DNA of 14,644 bases from contig JAAEEW010000257.1 in assembly GCA_013415595.1 (NCBI GenBank), forward strand, positions 1-14,644. The letters are read 5' to 3'. Below the pieces are notes generated by a model. That model searched no databases. It had not been told where the DNA came from and saw only the letters and a program-made list of their open reading frames with translations. The position numbers were made by a program, and so were the translations under genes. This document shows, one piece after another, positions 7,141 to 13,615 of the stretch. The stretch's first letter is position 1; the number at the start of each line of letters is the position of its first letter. Source of the DNA: Methanosarcinales archaeon (GTDB lineage: Archaea; Halobacteriota; Methanosarcinia; Methanotrichales; Methanotrichaceae).

Positions 7141-7914
7141 ATGGAGCTGCAAGTCGTCCTGGTGGAGCCCCTCTACGACGGGAATGTGGGGTCGGTGGCC
7201 CGGGCCATGAAGAACTTCGGGTTCAGGAGACTGGTCCTGGTGAAGCCCTGCCGCATCGGGGACTTCGGGCTGGCCATGGCCTCCCACGCCCGGGACGTGC
7301 TGGAGGAGGCCAGAGTGGTCTTTACGGTGGAGGACGCAGTGGCCGGGGCCAACCTGGTGGTGGGCACCACCGGCAAGCTGCCCGGCGACCAGCCCCGGCA
7401 CCTGAAGCTGCATCTCAGGGTGCCTCACCTCACTCCTGCACAGCTGGCCTCCAGGCTCCGGGATAAGGAGGGAACGGTGGCCCTGCTCCTGGGAAGGGAG
7501 GACTGGGGGCTCACCAGGACGGAGCTGGAGATCTGCGACATGGTGGTCTCCATCCCCACCTCCCCCCGGTATCCCATAATGAACCTCTCCCACGCGGCCA
7601 CGGTGCTGCTCTACGAGCTGGGGCAGCTCCCCCCGGGAAAGGTCAGGCTGGCCGGGCGGGAGAACCTGGAGAGGGTCTATAAAAGAGCTGATGCCCTGCT
7701 GGCGGCCGCCTCCTATCCGGAGCACAAAATAGTCTACGTGAGCGTTATGCTGCGCCGCATCCTGGGCCGGGCACAGCTCACCGACCGGGAGGCCAATACC
7801 CTGCTTGGAATATTCAAGCACGTCCTTTGGAAATTAGATAAAAATCAGCAGGAGAGCTTGGCCGGCGAGGGTGGGGAAGGGGTCCCCTCGAAAGATCCTG
7901 TGGTCGAGAATTAA
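7141..7914 (+). CDS. trmJ: SPOUT-class RNA 2'-O-methyltransferase, TrmJ-like
   Basis: This is a 257-residue SpoU/TrmH-superfamily methyltransferase of the TrmJ/LasT group (COG0565). Relatives transfer methyl from SAM to the 2'-OH of tRNA nucleotide 32 in the cytoplasm. The knotted-fold motifs are in order: motif 1 VEPLYDGNVGSVARAMKNFG (8-27, with N15 and R21), motif 2 ALLLGREDWGL (114-124), and motif 3 IPTSPRYPIMNLSHAATVLL (138-157). A helical C-terminal region follows, ending in a polar tail of about 25 residues. ATG at 7141 is preferred because family members begin close to this strand and GGGTG (7133-7137) precedes it; a GTG at 7135 would add two residues. It follows rtcB by 7 bases. The tRNA-32 substrate is inferred from the family; specificity (C only, or C and U) cannot be read from sequence. 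Its TAA shares bases with the stop of a minus-strand gene. Confidence 0.9.
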   Translation: MELQVVLVEPLYDGNVGSVARAMKNFGFRRLVLVKPCRIGDFGLAMASHARDVLEEARVVFTVEDAVAGANLVVGTTGKLPGDQPRHLKLHLRVPHLTPAQLASRLRDKEGTVALLLGREDWGLTRTELEICDMVVSIPTSPRYPIMNLSHAATVLLYELGQLPPGKVRLAGRENLERVYKRADALLAAASYPEHKIVYVSVMLRRILGRAQLTDREANTLLGIFKHVLWKLDKNQQESLAGEGGEGVPSKDPVVEN

Positions 7915-8051
7915 AGCTCCCAGGCAGCTACCACCTTTTCCACGTTCACGTAGTCCCTTCTTCCGTTGTGCTCCAGCACCAGGACCCCATCTGCGCTCCC
8001 CACCAGCCGCCCCCGCAGCCGCTCGCCAGGGCCGCCTCCGAAGACGCCCAA
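7911..8051 (-). CDS. Small (about 46-residue) hypothetical protein, possible Sm-like beta-barrel
   Basis: Read on the minus strand, a frame from TTG (8051-8049) to TAA (7913-7911) encodes about 46 residues. They include RLRGRLVGSADGVLVLEH, then DYVNVEKVVAAWEL at the C-terminus. About 80% of its codons end in G or C, as in neighbouring genes. The overlapping + frame instead gives an implausible Pro/Arg-rich product. The alternation of hydrophobic strands with a G-x-L...DG-x-LVL pattern suggests a short Sm/SH3-like barrel, but this is only a resemblance and I do not recognise the family. No ATG is available, and the frame stays open to a stop at 8102. Composition switches to AT-rich immediately upstream of the TTG, with a TATA-like TTTAATTTAG centred about 24 bases away, so the gene may be leaderless. 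It converges on trmJ, sharing TTAA at the stops, and diverges from the lipoprotein gene. Confidence 0.6.
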   Translation of the reverse strand: MGVFGGGPGERLRGRLVGSADGVLVLEHNGRRDYVNVEKVVAAWEL

Positions 8052-8183
8052 AATTAGAAAAAATAAATCTAAATTAAAATCTACTTGATTAAATCCTATT
8101 TACTGGAGACATATCCCCTTGATTACCGCCGGGGAGAGGGGAAAATTATACCATTATCACCGGATACATATTACCGTGATCCT
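8052..8183. promoter_or_regulatory. Divergent AT-rich promoter region between the small minus gene and the lipoprotein gene
   Basis: This 132-base gap is AT-rich at 8050-8105 and again near 8140-8170. Minus-strand TATA-like sequence lies around 8069-8081. For the + gene, AAAATTATAC (8143-8152) could be a TATA box, placing initiation near 8174. GTGATC (8176-8181), matching the distal part of the Shine-Dalgarno, is just before the lipoprotein ATG. No other gene is seen here. The individual boxes are inferred. Confidence 0.4.
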
Positions 8184-8822
8184 ATGAATCCCCGCCCCGT
8201 CGCCCGGTGCCCATCCCCATGGCTGACCCGGGCCATGAGCCTGGCCCTGGCCGTGACCCTGATCCTGGTCGTCCCCTTCCTCAGCGGCTGCCTGGACCAG
8301 GGCCCTGCCGGAGAGCCGCCAGGGATCCCGATGCGAACGGCAGAGGCCAGGAACTACTCCCAGCCCCTGGGCCCCTACCAGGTGAGCTTCTCCACCCCCT
8401 ACCAGCACCGGCTGATGGCCAGCGGCCCCATCACTGCCCGGGAGGGGCCGACCGGGGAGGTGGAGGTCGAAGGCTACCTGCTGGAGCTGGACGGCGGCCG
8501 GACCAGGATCGAGATCTACGACTGCTCCGGCCGGGAGGCGGACGCCAGCCCCCTGGAGATGAGAAGGCTGATGGAGGAGACGGCCAGGGCCAGACAGGTG
8601 ACCGGGCTGGAGATCTCCCCCCGCCAGATCGACGGCCGGGAGGGGGTGCAAGCAACGGGAATTTCCCAGGGAGAGAAGGTCCGCCTGGCCCTCTACCTCC
8701 AGGAGGCCGTGGACAGACACGGCTACGCCCCGGGCTGCCAGAAGGTGGTGATCCAGTCCACAGGGACCGGGGAGGAGATGGAGAGCCTGCAAAGCTCCAT
8801 CCAGGTGCGTCTGCGGCACTGA
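8184..8822 (+). CDS. Hypothetical lipoprotein, exported and lipid-anchored
   Basis: This is a 212-residue protein I cannot place in a family. It has a basic N-terminal region with two arginines before the core (R8, R16), a hydrophobic core SLALAVTLILVVPF (19-32) and a lipobox LSGC ending at C36. It is therefore probably exported and anchored at the outer face of the membrane by a lipid on C36. The mature part is soluble, with mixed strands and helices: LEMRRLMEETARARQ (124-138) is a clear helix and TRIEIYDC a strand. C114 and C185 could form a disulfide outside the cell. The ATG at 8184 is preferred over an earlier TTG at 8085, which would add an unlikely 33-residue non-hydrophobic extension, and over ATG 8235, which would remove all positive charge before the core. 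It converges with the DUF166 gene, 64 bases away. Function unknown. Confidence 0.8.
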   Translation: MNPRPVARCPSPWLTRAMSLALAVTLILVVPFLSGCLDQGPAGEPPGIPMRTAEARNYSQPLGPYQVSFSTPYQHRLMASGPITAREGPTGEVEVEGYLLELDGGRTRIEIYDCSGREADASPLEMRRLMEETARARQVTGLEISPRQIDGREGVQATGISQGEKVRLALYLQEAVDRHGYAPGCQKVVIQSTGTGEEMESLQSSIQVRLRH

Positions 8823-8886
8823 GGTGGACGGAAGAGGGGATGGGGACTGTTCCCGCCGGCCGCAGTTGGCTGCCAGGAGGCCGCCC

Positions 8887-9666
8887 TCAGGCCCGGCGGG
8901 CGTTCTTGATGGCCTCTTCCACCTTCTCCCGGATGATGTAGCCCGCTTTATGCAAAATGGTGTCCCCCACCTCCATATCCCGCTCCATGCTGGCGGTGCA
9001 GGGGTAGGCGTGGTGGGCCTCGGAGATCCTCTCCCTCAGATCCTCCTGGTCCGCCTCCAGACCCAGCAGGCGCTTGGCCACGAACCAGGTGGAGCCGCAG
9101 GGAGCGCTGCGAATGACGTTGGCCGCCAGGATGGTCTCCTTGCCCTCCCGGCTCCTTTGCAGCACCACGTCCAGCTCCGGCTCCCCGATCATGGCCCTGT
9201 TCAGGAAGGCGGCGATGAGGGGCTTCTCAGGGCTGGGCCGCATGGCGCAAAAGGGCTTGGCGAAGTCGGCCTCCATGCCCAGCTCCACGGCCTTCTCCTC
9301 GATCTGCTTTCGCAGGCCTAGAGGCATCTCCTGGGGACGCTCCGAGCAGCCCACCAGGGCTCTGTATCCGGCCTCCTTCAGCAGAGGCAGCATGCCGTAG
9401 AGTATGTCCGGATGAACGTTGATGACCACCGCCACGTCTGCAGGGGGAACGGCGGGGAGATAGGGATCCACGTCCTCCAGGAAGTCGCCCAGGCCGTCGG
9501 GATCGGGCATCTCCACGATGGCCACCAGGTCCCCGGCGGCGCTGTACTTTCCGGTCCGGCACTGGGTGCAGGCCTCGCCACAGGATATGCAAAAGCCGGA
9601 GTAGTTGATCAGGTTCCCGACCACCCTCTGGCCAAACTCGCCGTGGTAAAAGACTACGATCTTCAA
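8887..9666 (-). CDS. DUF166 family protein (COG1810)
   Basis: This is a 259-residue archaeal protein of the DUF166 family. Some members carry the label 'thymidylate synthase' in databases, but the catalytic features of ThyA or ThyX are not evident and the true function is unknown. A four-cysteine cluster at the N-terminus (C26, C29, C33, C36; CISCGEACTQC) looks built to bind an Fe-S cluster or zinc. Further cysteines occur at C107, C140, C190 and C223, several in conserved-looking turns (SAPCGSTWF, AYPCTAS). The frame continues upstream to 9828, but the extra 54 residues are low-complexity and run through a promoter and terminator. TTG at 9666, giving MKIVVFYHGEFGQRV, is the likely start, with GAGCTGATC (9669-9677), one mismatch from the ideal Shine-Dalgarno, just before it. 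It appears monocistronic, with a terminator separating it from the gene upstream. Confidence 0.87.
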   Translation of the reverse strand: MKIVVFYHGEFGQRVVGNLINYSGFCISCGEACTQCRTGKYSAAGDLVAIVEMPDPDGLGDFLEDVDPYLPAVPPADVAVVINVHPDILYGMLPLLKEAGYRALVGCSERPQEMPLGLRKQIEEKAVELGMEADFAKPFCAMRPSPEKPLIAAFLNRAMIGEPELDVVLQRSREGKETILAANVIRSAPCGSTWFVAKRLLGLEADQEDLRERISEAHHAYPCTASMERDMEVGDTILHKAGYIIREKVEEAIKNARRA

Positions 9667-9712
9667 TTGATCAGCTCGCTTCGGATTATTATAGCTCAAA
9701 CGATATTTAACG
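9667..9712 (-). promoter_or_regulatory. Promoter and near-consensus Shine-Dalgarno of the DUF166 gene
   Basis: On the minus strand, GTTAAATATCG (about 9701-9711) is a good archaeal TATA candidate, putting initiation near 9679 and leaving a leader of about 13 bases. A second TATA-like run, CTATAATAATCC, is centred near 9689. GAGCTGATC (9677-9669) precedes the TTG start. The two TATA options are not distinguishable by eye. Confidence 0.5.
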
Positions 9713-9789
9713 ATTTGGTGAAATGCGGCACACCGGCCAGGGGCGAAAAGGCAGCATCCCGGGGACGGCCACCGGCCGGCACTGGCAGC

Positions 9790-9824
9790 AAAAAGGGGGC
9801 GAAAACGGGCCCCTGCCGGACCCG
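9790..9824 (-). terminator. Hairpin plus T-tract terminator after the beta-helix membrane protein gene
   Basis: On the minus strand, CGGGTCC (9824-9818) pairs with GGGCCCG (9812-9806) in a 7-bp stem containing one U-G pair, around a 5-base loop. T4 (9805-9802) follows at once and T5 (9794-9790) a little later. It begins directly after the TGA of the upstream gene. It explains part of the 158-base gap before the DUF166 start; the rest (9713-9789) shows nothing recognisable. Confidence 0.7.
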
Positions 9825-10811
9825 TCAAGTCGCAGTACCCTTTCTCATCCGATAGCTGTTAAGCCCGTAGATCAGGGCCCCAAATCCCAGGCTGGCGGAG
9901 ATCAGCCCGATCAGCCCACCCAGGAAGGGCAGGGCAAAGAGCACGTTTAGCACCACGAAGCCCAGCACGTACAGGGCCATATCGCTGATGGTGAGGTTGA
10001 ACCGCTGGCCCAGCCACCGCCCCAGCACGAAGGCGACGAAGACCCCGGAGAGCATGAAGGTCCCCATCCAGGCCAGGATCATCAGCCCGGCCAGGGGCAT
10101 CCCGATTACCGTTGCCGCCACGAAGACCATGAGCACCAGGGAGAGCACCAGGACGGCGAAGCCCACCAGCCCCCTGGTGACCACAGCGGGCCTGAGCTCT
10201 CCCTCCAGGGCCTGGAAGACGGCGGGAAACAGCCGCAGCAGAATCAGTCCCACGATCAAGAATCCCAGGGCTACGATCCAGGGAAATACGTCCGGTCCCC
10301 GGTCCTCTCGCTTTTGATCTTCGTACTGCTGAAACACCACCGATCCCGCAGTTCCCGAGTTGTTGAACTGCTCGGCGGAGACGCTCAGAGTCCCCTCCAC
10401 CGATCCAGCATTCCTGACGCTGCCCCCGGCGATGAAGGCGTCCATGCCCACGCTGGACTGGGGGCCCAGGTCCACCTGCCCGCCGGCGAGGAGTGCGTTT
10501 CTGCCCACCATCCGGTTAACCTGGACGTTTCCGCCCAGAGCGACCACCTTGCCCCCCACGTCCGAGTTCACGACCACGTTCCCGGCCAGGGCGATCAGAT
10601 CCCCGGCTATGGGAGCGTTTACGTTGACATCTCCGCCGGCGACGATGACGCTATCCACCGGGGCGTTGATGAAGACGGTTCCGCCGCCGGCCACCACGTC
10701 GTCGTCCACCGGCTCGGTCACCATTATAGTGTCTCCCCCAAAGAACTTCAATCCCTGGGCGCCGGAGGAGAGAAGGAGCGCTGCCAGAAATATTAAAGTG
10801 AATAATTTCAT
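9825..10811 (-). CDS. Membrane protein with exported bactofilin-like polymer-forming domain
   Basis: This is a 328-residue protein. Residues 1-20 are a signal peptide (MKLFTLIFLAALLLSSGAQG). Residues about 36-139 hold six glycine/valine-rich repeats of 16-19 residues, for example DDDVVAGGGTVFINAPV and DSVIVAGGDVNVNAPI. This is the rhythm of a right-handed beta-helix as in bactofilin-type polymer-forming proteins, here on the outer side of the membrane. A charged linker with a YEDQKREDRG run follows. Then come about five hydrophobic segments: roughly 177-198, 211-233, 237-264, 279-297 and 299-316. The C-terminus is basic (YRMRKG). A role in the envelope, as a scaffold or membrane-organising protein, is plausible but unproven. 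ATG at 10811 is supported by AAGGGGAT (10824-10817) and a strong TATA box near 10849. The gene ends in a hairpin terminator. Confidence 0.87.
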   Translation of the reverse strand: MKLFTLIFLAALLLSSGAQGLKFFGGDTIMVTEPVDDDVVAGGGTVFINAPVDSVIVAGGDVNVNAPIAGDLIALAGNVVVNSDVGGKVVALGGNVQVNRMVGRNALLAGGQVDLGPQSSVGMDAFIAGGSVRNAGSVEGTLSVSAEQFNNSGTAGSVVFQQYEDQKREDRGPDVFPWIVALGFLIVGLILLRLFPAVFQALEGELRPAVVTRGLVGFAVLVLSLVLMVFVAATVIGMPLAGLMILAWMGTFMLSGVFVAFVLGRWLGQRFNLTISDMALYVLGFVVLNVLFALPFLGGLIGLISASLGFGALIYGLNSYRMRKGTAT

Positions 10812-10973
10812 CCAAAATCCCCTTACATAGTTCGCTTCACATCAATATATAAGTTATCTATTTCTTGAAATTGAATCTGTCCTGGCCGGGGAATGGGGAA
10901 AAGAGATGAAGGGAGCACCGAAGCGTCCGGCCCTCGATAGGGTAATGTAGGCAAAAGGCTCAAAGATCGATCC
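10812..10973. promoter_or_regulatory. Divergent promoter region between the beta-helix protein and the U32 gene
   Basis: AATATATAAG (10844-10853) is the strongest TATA-like element in the window. On the minus strand, CTTATATATT would start transcription near 10822, giving a very short leader before the ATG at 10811. The same near-palindromic box could serve the + strand, which would leave a leader of about 100 bases before the U32 ATG. I see no clear closer TATA box or strong Shine-Dalgarno for that gene, and no recognisable RNA element in that leader. Confidence 0.5.
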
Positions 10974-13517
10974 ATGCCCTCCCCAGACAGGTCGCCCGAG
11001 CTGCTGGCTCCCGCCGGATCCATGGAGGCCCTGAAGGCGGCGGTAGCTGCCGGGGCCGATGCCGTCTACCTGAGCGGCAAGCGGTTTGGAGCCCGGCGGT
11101 TCGCGGCCAACTTCGAGCTGCCGGAGCTGGAGCAGGCGTTGGACTATGCCCACGCCCGGGGGGTGCGGGTCTACGTGACCGTCAACACCCTGATGCACGA
11201 CCGGGAGCTATCAGAGGTGGCAGGGTACCTGGTGGAGCTGTACCGGATGGGGGCAGACGCCGTCCTGGTCCAGGACCCGGGGGTGGCCGCCCTGGCCAGA
11301 GAGCTGGTGCCGGAGCTGGAGCTTCACGCCTCCACCCAGATGCCCATCCACCATGCCCCGGGGATCTCCTGGGCGGCGGCCCGGGGATTCAAGCGGGCGG
11401 TCCTGGCCCGGGAGCTCTCCCTGGCGGAGATCGAGGCCCTGGCCCCCACCGCCCGGGATCTGGGAGTGGGGCTGGAGGCCTTCGTCCACGGAGCGCTGTG
11501 CTACTGCTTCTCCGGCCAGTGCCTGCTCTCCTCGGTAATGGGAGGGCGGAGCGGAAACCGGGGCATGTGCGCCCAGCCCTGTCGCAAGCCCTACGCCCTG
11601 ATGAGAGGCGAGCAAGACCCGTTCGGACAGCCCGGGGACCTGCAGACGGTCCGCCTCCCCTGCCGCTACCTTCTCTCCACCAGAGACCTGTGCCTCTATC
11701 CCGCCCTGGACCGGGTGGCCGCCAGCCCCCTCCAGGCCCTCAAGATCGAGGGCAGGATGAGGTCCCCGGAGTACGTGGCCCTGGTGGTCTCCATCTACCG
11801 CCGGGCTCTGGACCGCCTGGCCGCCGGAGAGGACTGGTCCCCGGACAGAAGGGACCTGCTGGACCTGGCCCTGGCCTTCAACCGGGAGTTCACCGGGGGA
11901 TACCTGCTGGGGGAGAAGGGGGCGGAGCTGATGGGCCGGGATCTGCCGGACAACCGGGGAGTGCTCCTGGGAGTGGTGGAGCACTGCGACCCCTGGAGGG
12001 GAGTGGCCACGGTGAAGATGGCGGGAGACCTCAGGCCAGAGGTCGGCGACGGGCTGGTCTTTCGCACCCGGGAGGAGCAGGGGCTGGTGGTGCACAGGTC
12101 GGCGAAGGTGGAGGGAGACCGGGCCCTGCTGCCGGTGAAGGGAGAGGTCCCCCGGGGAACCAGGGTGATGGTCACCAGAAGGGCGAAGCTGGGGGAGCGG
12201 GCGAGACGCATCATGGAAAGCTCCCGCCAGATCCCCCTGGACCTGCAGATCTCCTGGCAGGACGCCGTCCCCCTGGCCAGGGCCGCCTTCCCCGGACCTG
12301 GGGGCCGGCTGGAGGTGGAGGTGAGCGGCCGGAGGATGGCCCCGGCGGTGAGGCGCCCCCTCGCCGGCCAGCAGATCGAGGCTCAGCTCCGGCGAACCGG
12401 GGGCACCCCCTTCTTCATCCGCCGCCTGGATATGAGCTACCCCGGTGGTCTCTACGCCACCCTGGGCGAACTGAACCAGCTCCGGCGAGACATTCTGGCC
12501 GCGGCGGAGGATAGTTTGCTTCAGGCCTCCAGACCGGACCGGGCATCGGTGGCAAAAGCCCATGCCCGCCTGGAGGAGCTGAGGGCAGAGCTGGACTGCC
12601 CCCTCTCCGGAGAGGTGACGGCCCGGGAGAATGCCCCCTATGAGCTGACGGCCTGCGTGGACAGCCTGGAGGGGGTGGAGGGGGCCCTGGAAGGGGGATG
12701 CGACCGCATCTGCCTGGAGCCCCGTCTTGGCGCTCTCGCAGACCCGGGCTACCAGAAGAGGCTGCAGGAGCTGCTGCAGGAAGCGGCCGGGCTATGCCGG
12801 GGACGGGCCATCCTGGCCTGGAAGTGGCCCCGCCTGACCGGGAAGGACTTCCTGGACCTGGCCTTCCCCCTGCTGCCCGGGGCGGGAGTGGCGGAGGTGG
12901 TGGTGGAGAGCCTGGGGCTGGCAGAGGCCATCCTGGCCGCCTGTCCCGGCCTGGTGGTGTCCGGATCGGCAGGACTGAACGTCTGGAACCACCGCACCGT
13001 CCGCCAGCTGAGGGAGATGAGGCGCCTCACCCTATCCCCGGAGCTCTCCGCAGAGCAAATCGCCGTCCTGGCCGCCCGCTCCCGGGGACCCCGGGCCCCC
13101 GGCCTGGAGATCCTGGCCCAGGGCAGCCTGGAGGTGATGGTGACTAAAGACCGCCTGCTGGACCTGGTGGGGGGCGCCCCGGCTCCCTTCAATGCCATCC
13201 GGGACGCCAGGGGGATCTTCCCCGTCTATCAGGACGACCAGGGCCTGACCCACAGCCTCAACTCCAGAGAGACCTGCCTCATCGACCACCTGCCGCGAAT
13301 CCTGGAGATGGGGGTGCATGCTGTGGCCATCGACGCCCGGAACCGGGGATGCCGCTACCCCCGGGAGATGGCCGGCATCTACCGGGAGGGCCTGCAGCGA
13401 GCGCAGGAGGCCGATGGCTCGACCAGGGCCCAGCTGGAGGATCTCAAGGAGAGGGCGGCCCGGATTTCCCTCGGCGGGATTACCGCCGGCCACTTCCTGC
13501 GCGGGGTCGCCGAGTAG
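10974..13517 (+). CDS. U32-family protein with DUF3656 domain (RlhA-like), double-barrel form
   Basis: This is an 847-residue protein of the peptidase U32/COG0826 family. The first barrel (about 7-280) opens with PELLAPAGSMEALKAAVAAG and AVYLSGKRFGARRFAANF. It carries the U32 signature EAFVHGALCYCFSGQC (168-183). C176, C183, C199 (or C203) and C240 have spacing close to the four iron-sulfur ligands known in UbiU. A beta domain follows (about 325-405), then DUF3656 (about 405-515, with RRTGGTPF and LNQLRRDIL). A second, degenerate barrel-like half runs from about 555 to 830. Despite the name, studied members are hydroxylases: RlhA (23S rRNA C2501), TrhP (tRNA U34) and UbiU/V. The DUF3656 domain points to RlhA-like RNA hydroxylation, but the substrate in Archaea is inferred. 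A single-gene unit, convergent with the glycosylase gene. Confidence 0.94.
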   Translation: MPSPDRSPELLAPAGSMEALKAAVAAGADAVYLSGKRFGARRFAANFELPELEQALDYAHARGVRVYVTVNTLMHDRELSEVAGYLVELYRMGADAVLVQDPGVAALARELVPELELHASTQMPIHHAPGISWAAARGFKRAVLARELSLAEIEALAPTARDLGVGLEAFVHGALCYCFSGQCLLSSVMGGRSGNRGMCAQPCRKPYALMRGEQDPFGQPGDLQTVRLPCRYLLSTRDLCLYPALDRVAASPLQALKIEGRMRSPEYVALVVSIYRRALDRLAAGEDWSPDRRDLLDLALAFNREFTGGYLLGEKGAELMGRDLPDNRGVLLGVVEHCDPWRGVATVKMAGDLRPEVGDGLVFRTREEQGLVVHRSAKVEGDRALLPVKGEVPRGTRVMVTRRAKLGERARRIMESSRQIPLDLQISWQDAVPLARAAFPGPGGRLEVEVSGRRMAPAVRRPLAGQQIEAQLRRTGGTPFFIRRLDMSYPGGLYATLGELNQLRRDILAAAEDSLLQASRPDRASVAKAHARLEELRAELDCPLSGEVTARENAPYELTACVDSLEGVEGALEGGCDRICLEPRLGALADPGYQKRLQELLQEAAGLCRGRAILAWKWPRLTGKDFLDLAFPLLPGAGVAEVVVESLGLAEAILAACPGLVVSGSAGLNVWNHRTVRQLREMRRLTLSPELSAEQIAVLAARSRGPRAPGLEILAQGSLEVMVTKDRLLDLVGGAPAPFNAIRDARGIFPVYQDDQGLTHSLNSRETCLIDHLPRILEMGVHAVAIDARNRGCRYPREMAGIYREGLQRAQEADGSTRAQLEDLKERAARISLGGITAGHFLRGVAE

Positions 13518-13615
13518 CCAGGGCCCTGATCTTTTTGTGATTCCATGGTCCCCGCCTGACAGCCTCCGGGAGTTCTGCCCACCCTCGCCCGGGCTCCGGG
13601 TCCCCAAAAATTCCC
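13518..13615. terminator. Convergent intergenic region with T-tracts on both strands
   Basis: The + strand has T5 at 13532-13536, just after the palindrome CAGGGCCCTG (13519-13528), which has no proper loop. The minus strand has T5 at 13610-13606, eight bases below the glycosylase stop. These short T-tracts are the only terminator-like signals here and are much weaker than those at 2985 and 9790. Confidence 0.35.

Noticed and set aside
7871..8077. Plus-strand frame of 68 codons across the trmJ 3' end
   Set aside because: The product is Pro/Arg-rich without protein-like character, and it overlaps trmJ out of frame. The minus strand of the same bases has a better codon pattern.
8085..8183. N-terminal extension of the lipoprotein from TTG 8085
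   Set aside because: It would place 33 polar residues ahead of the signal peptide and run through the promoter region; ATG 8184 gives a normal lipoprotein signal.
9667..9828. N-terminal extension of the DUF166 protein
   Set aside because: The extra residues are low-complexity and overlap the TATA box and the upstream terminator; the conserved-looking N-terminus begins at TTG 9666.
10823..11023. Minus-strand frame of 66 codons in the divergent promoter region
   Set aside because: It overlaps the start of the U32 gene and runs through the TATA box; the product shows no protein-like pattern.
11498..12514. Plus-strand frame of 338 codons inside the U32 gene
   Set aside because: It is a Pro/Gly/Arg-rich shifted frame of the same gene. 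The real frame continues intact through the region, so there is no frameshift to explain.
11211..12563. Minus-strand frame of 450 codons inside the U32 gene
   Set aside because: It is a mirror frame created by high GC; the translation is Gly/His/Gln-rich low-complexity with no domain, and the + strand U32 protein fully explains the region.
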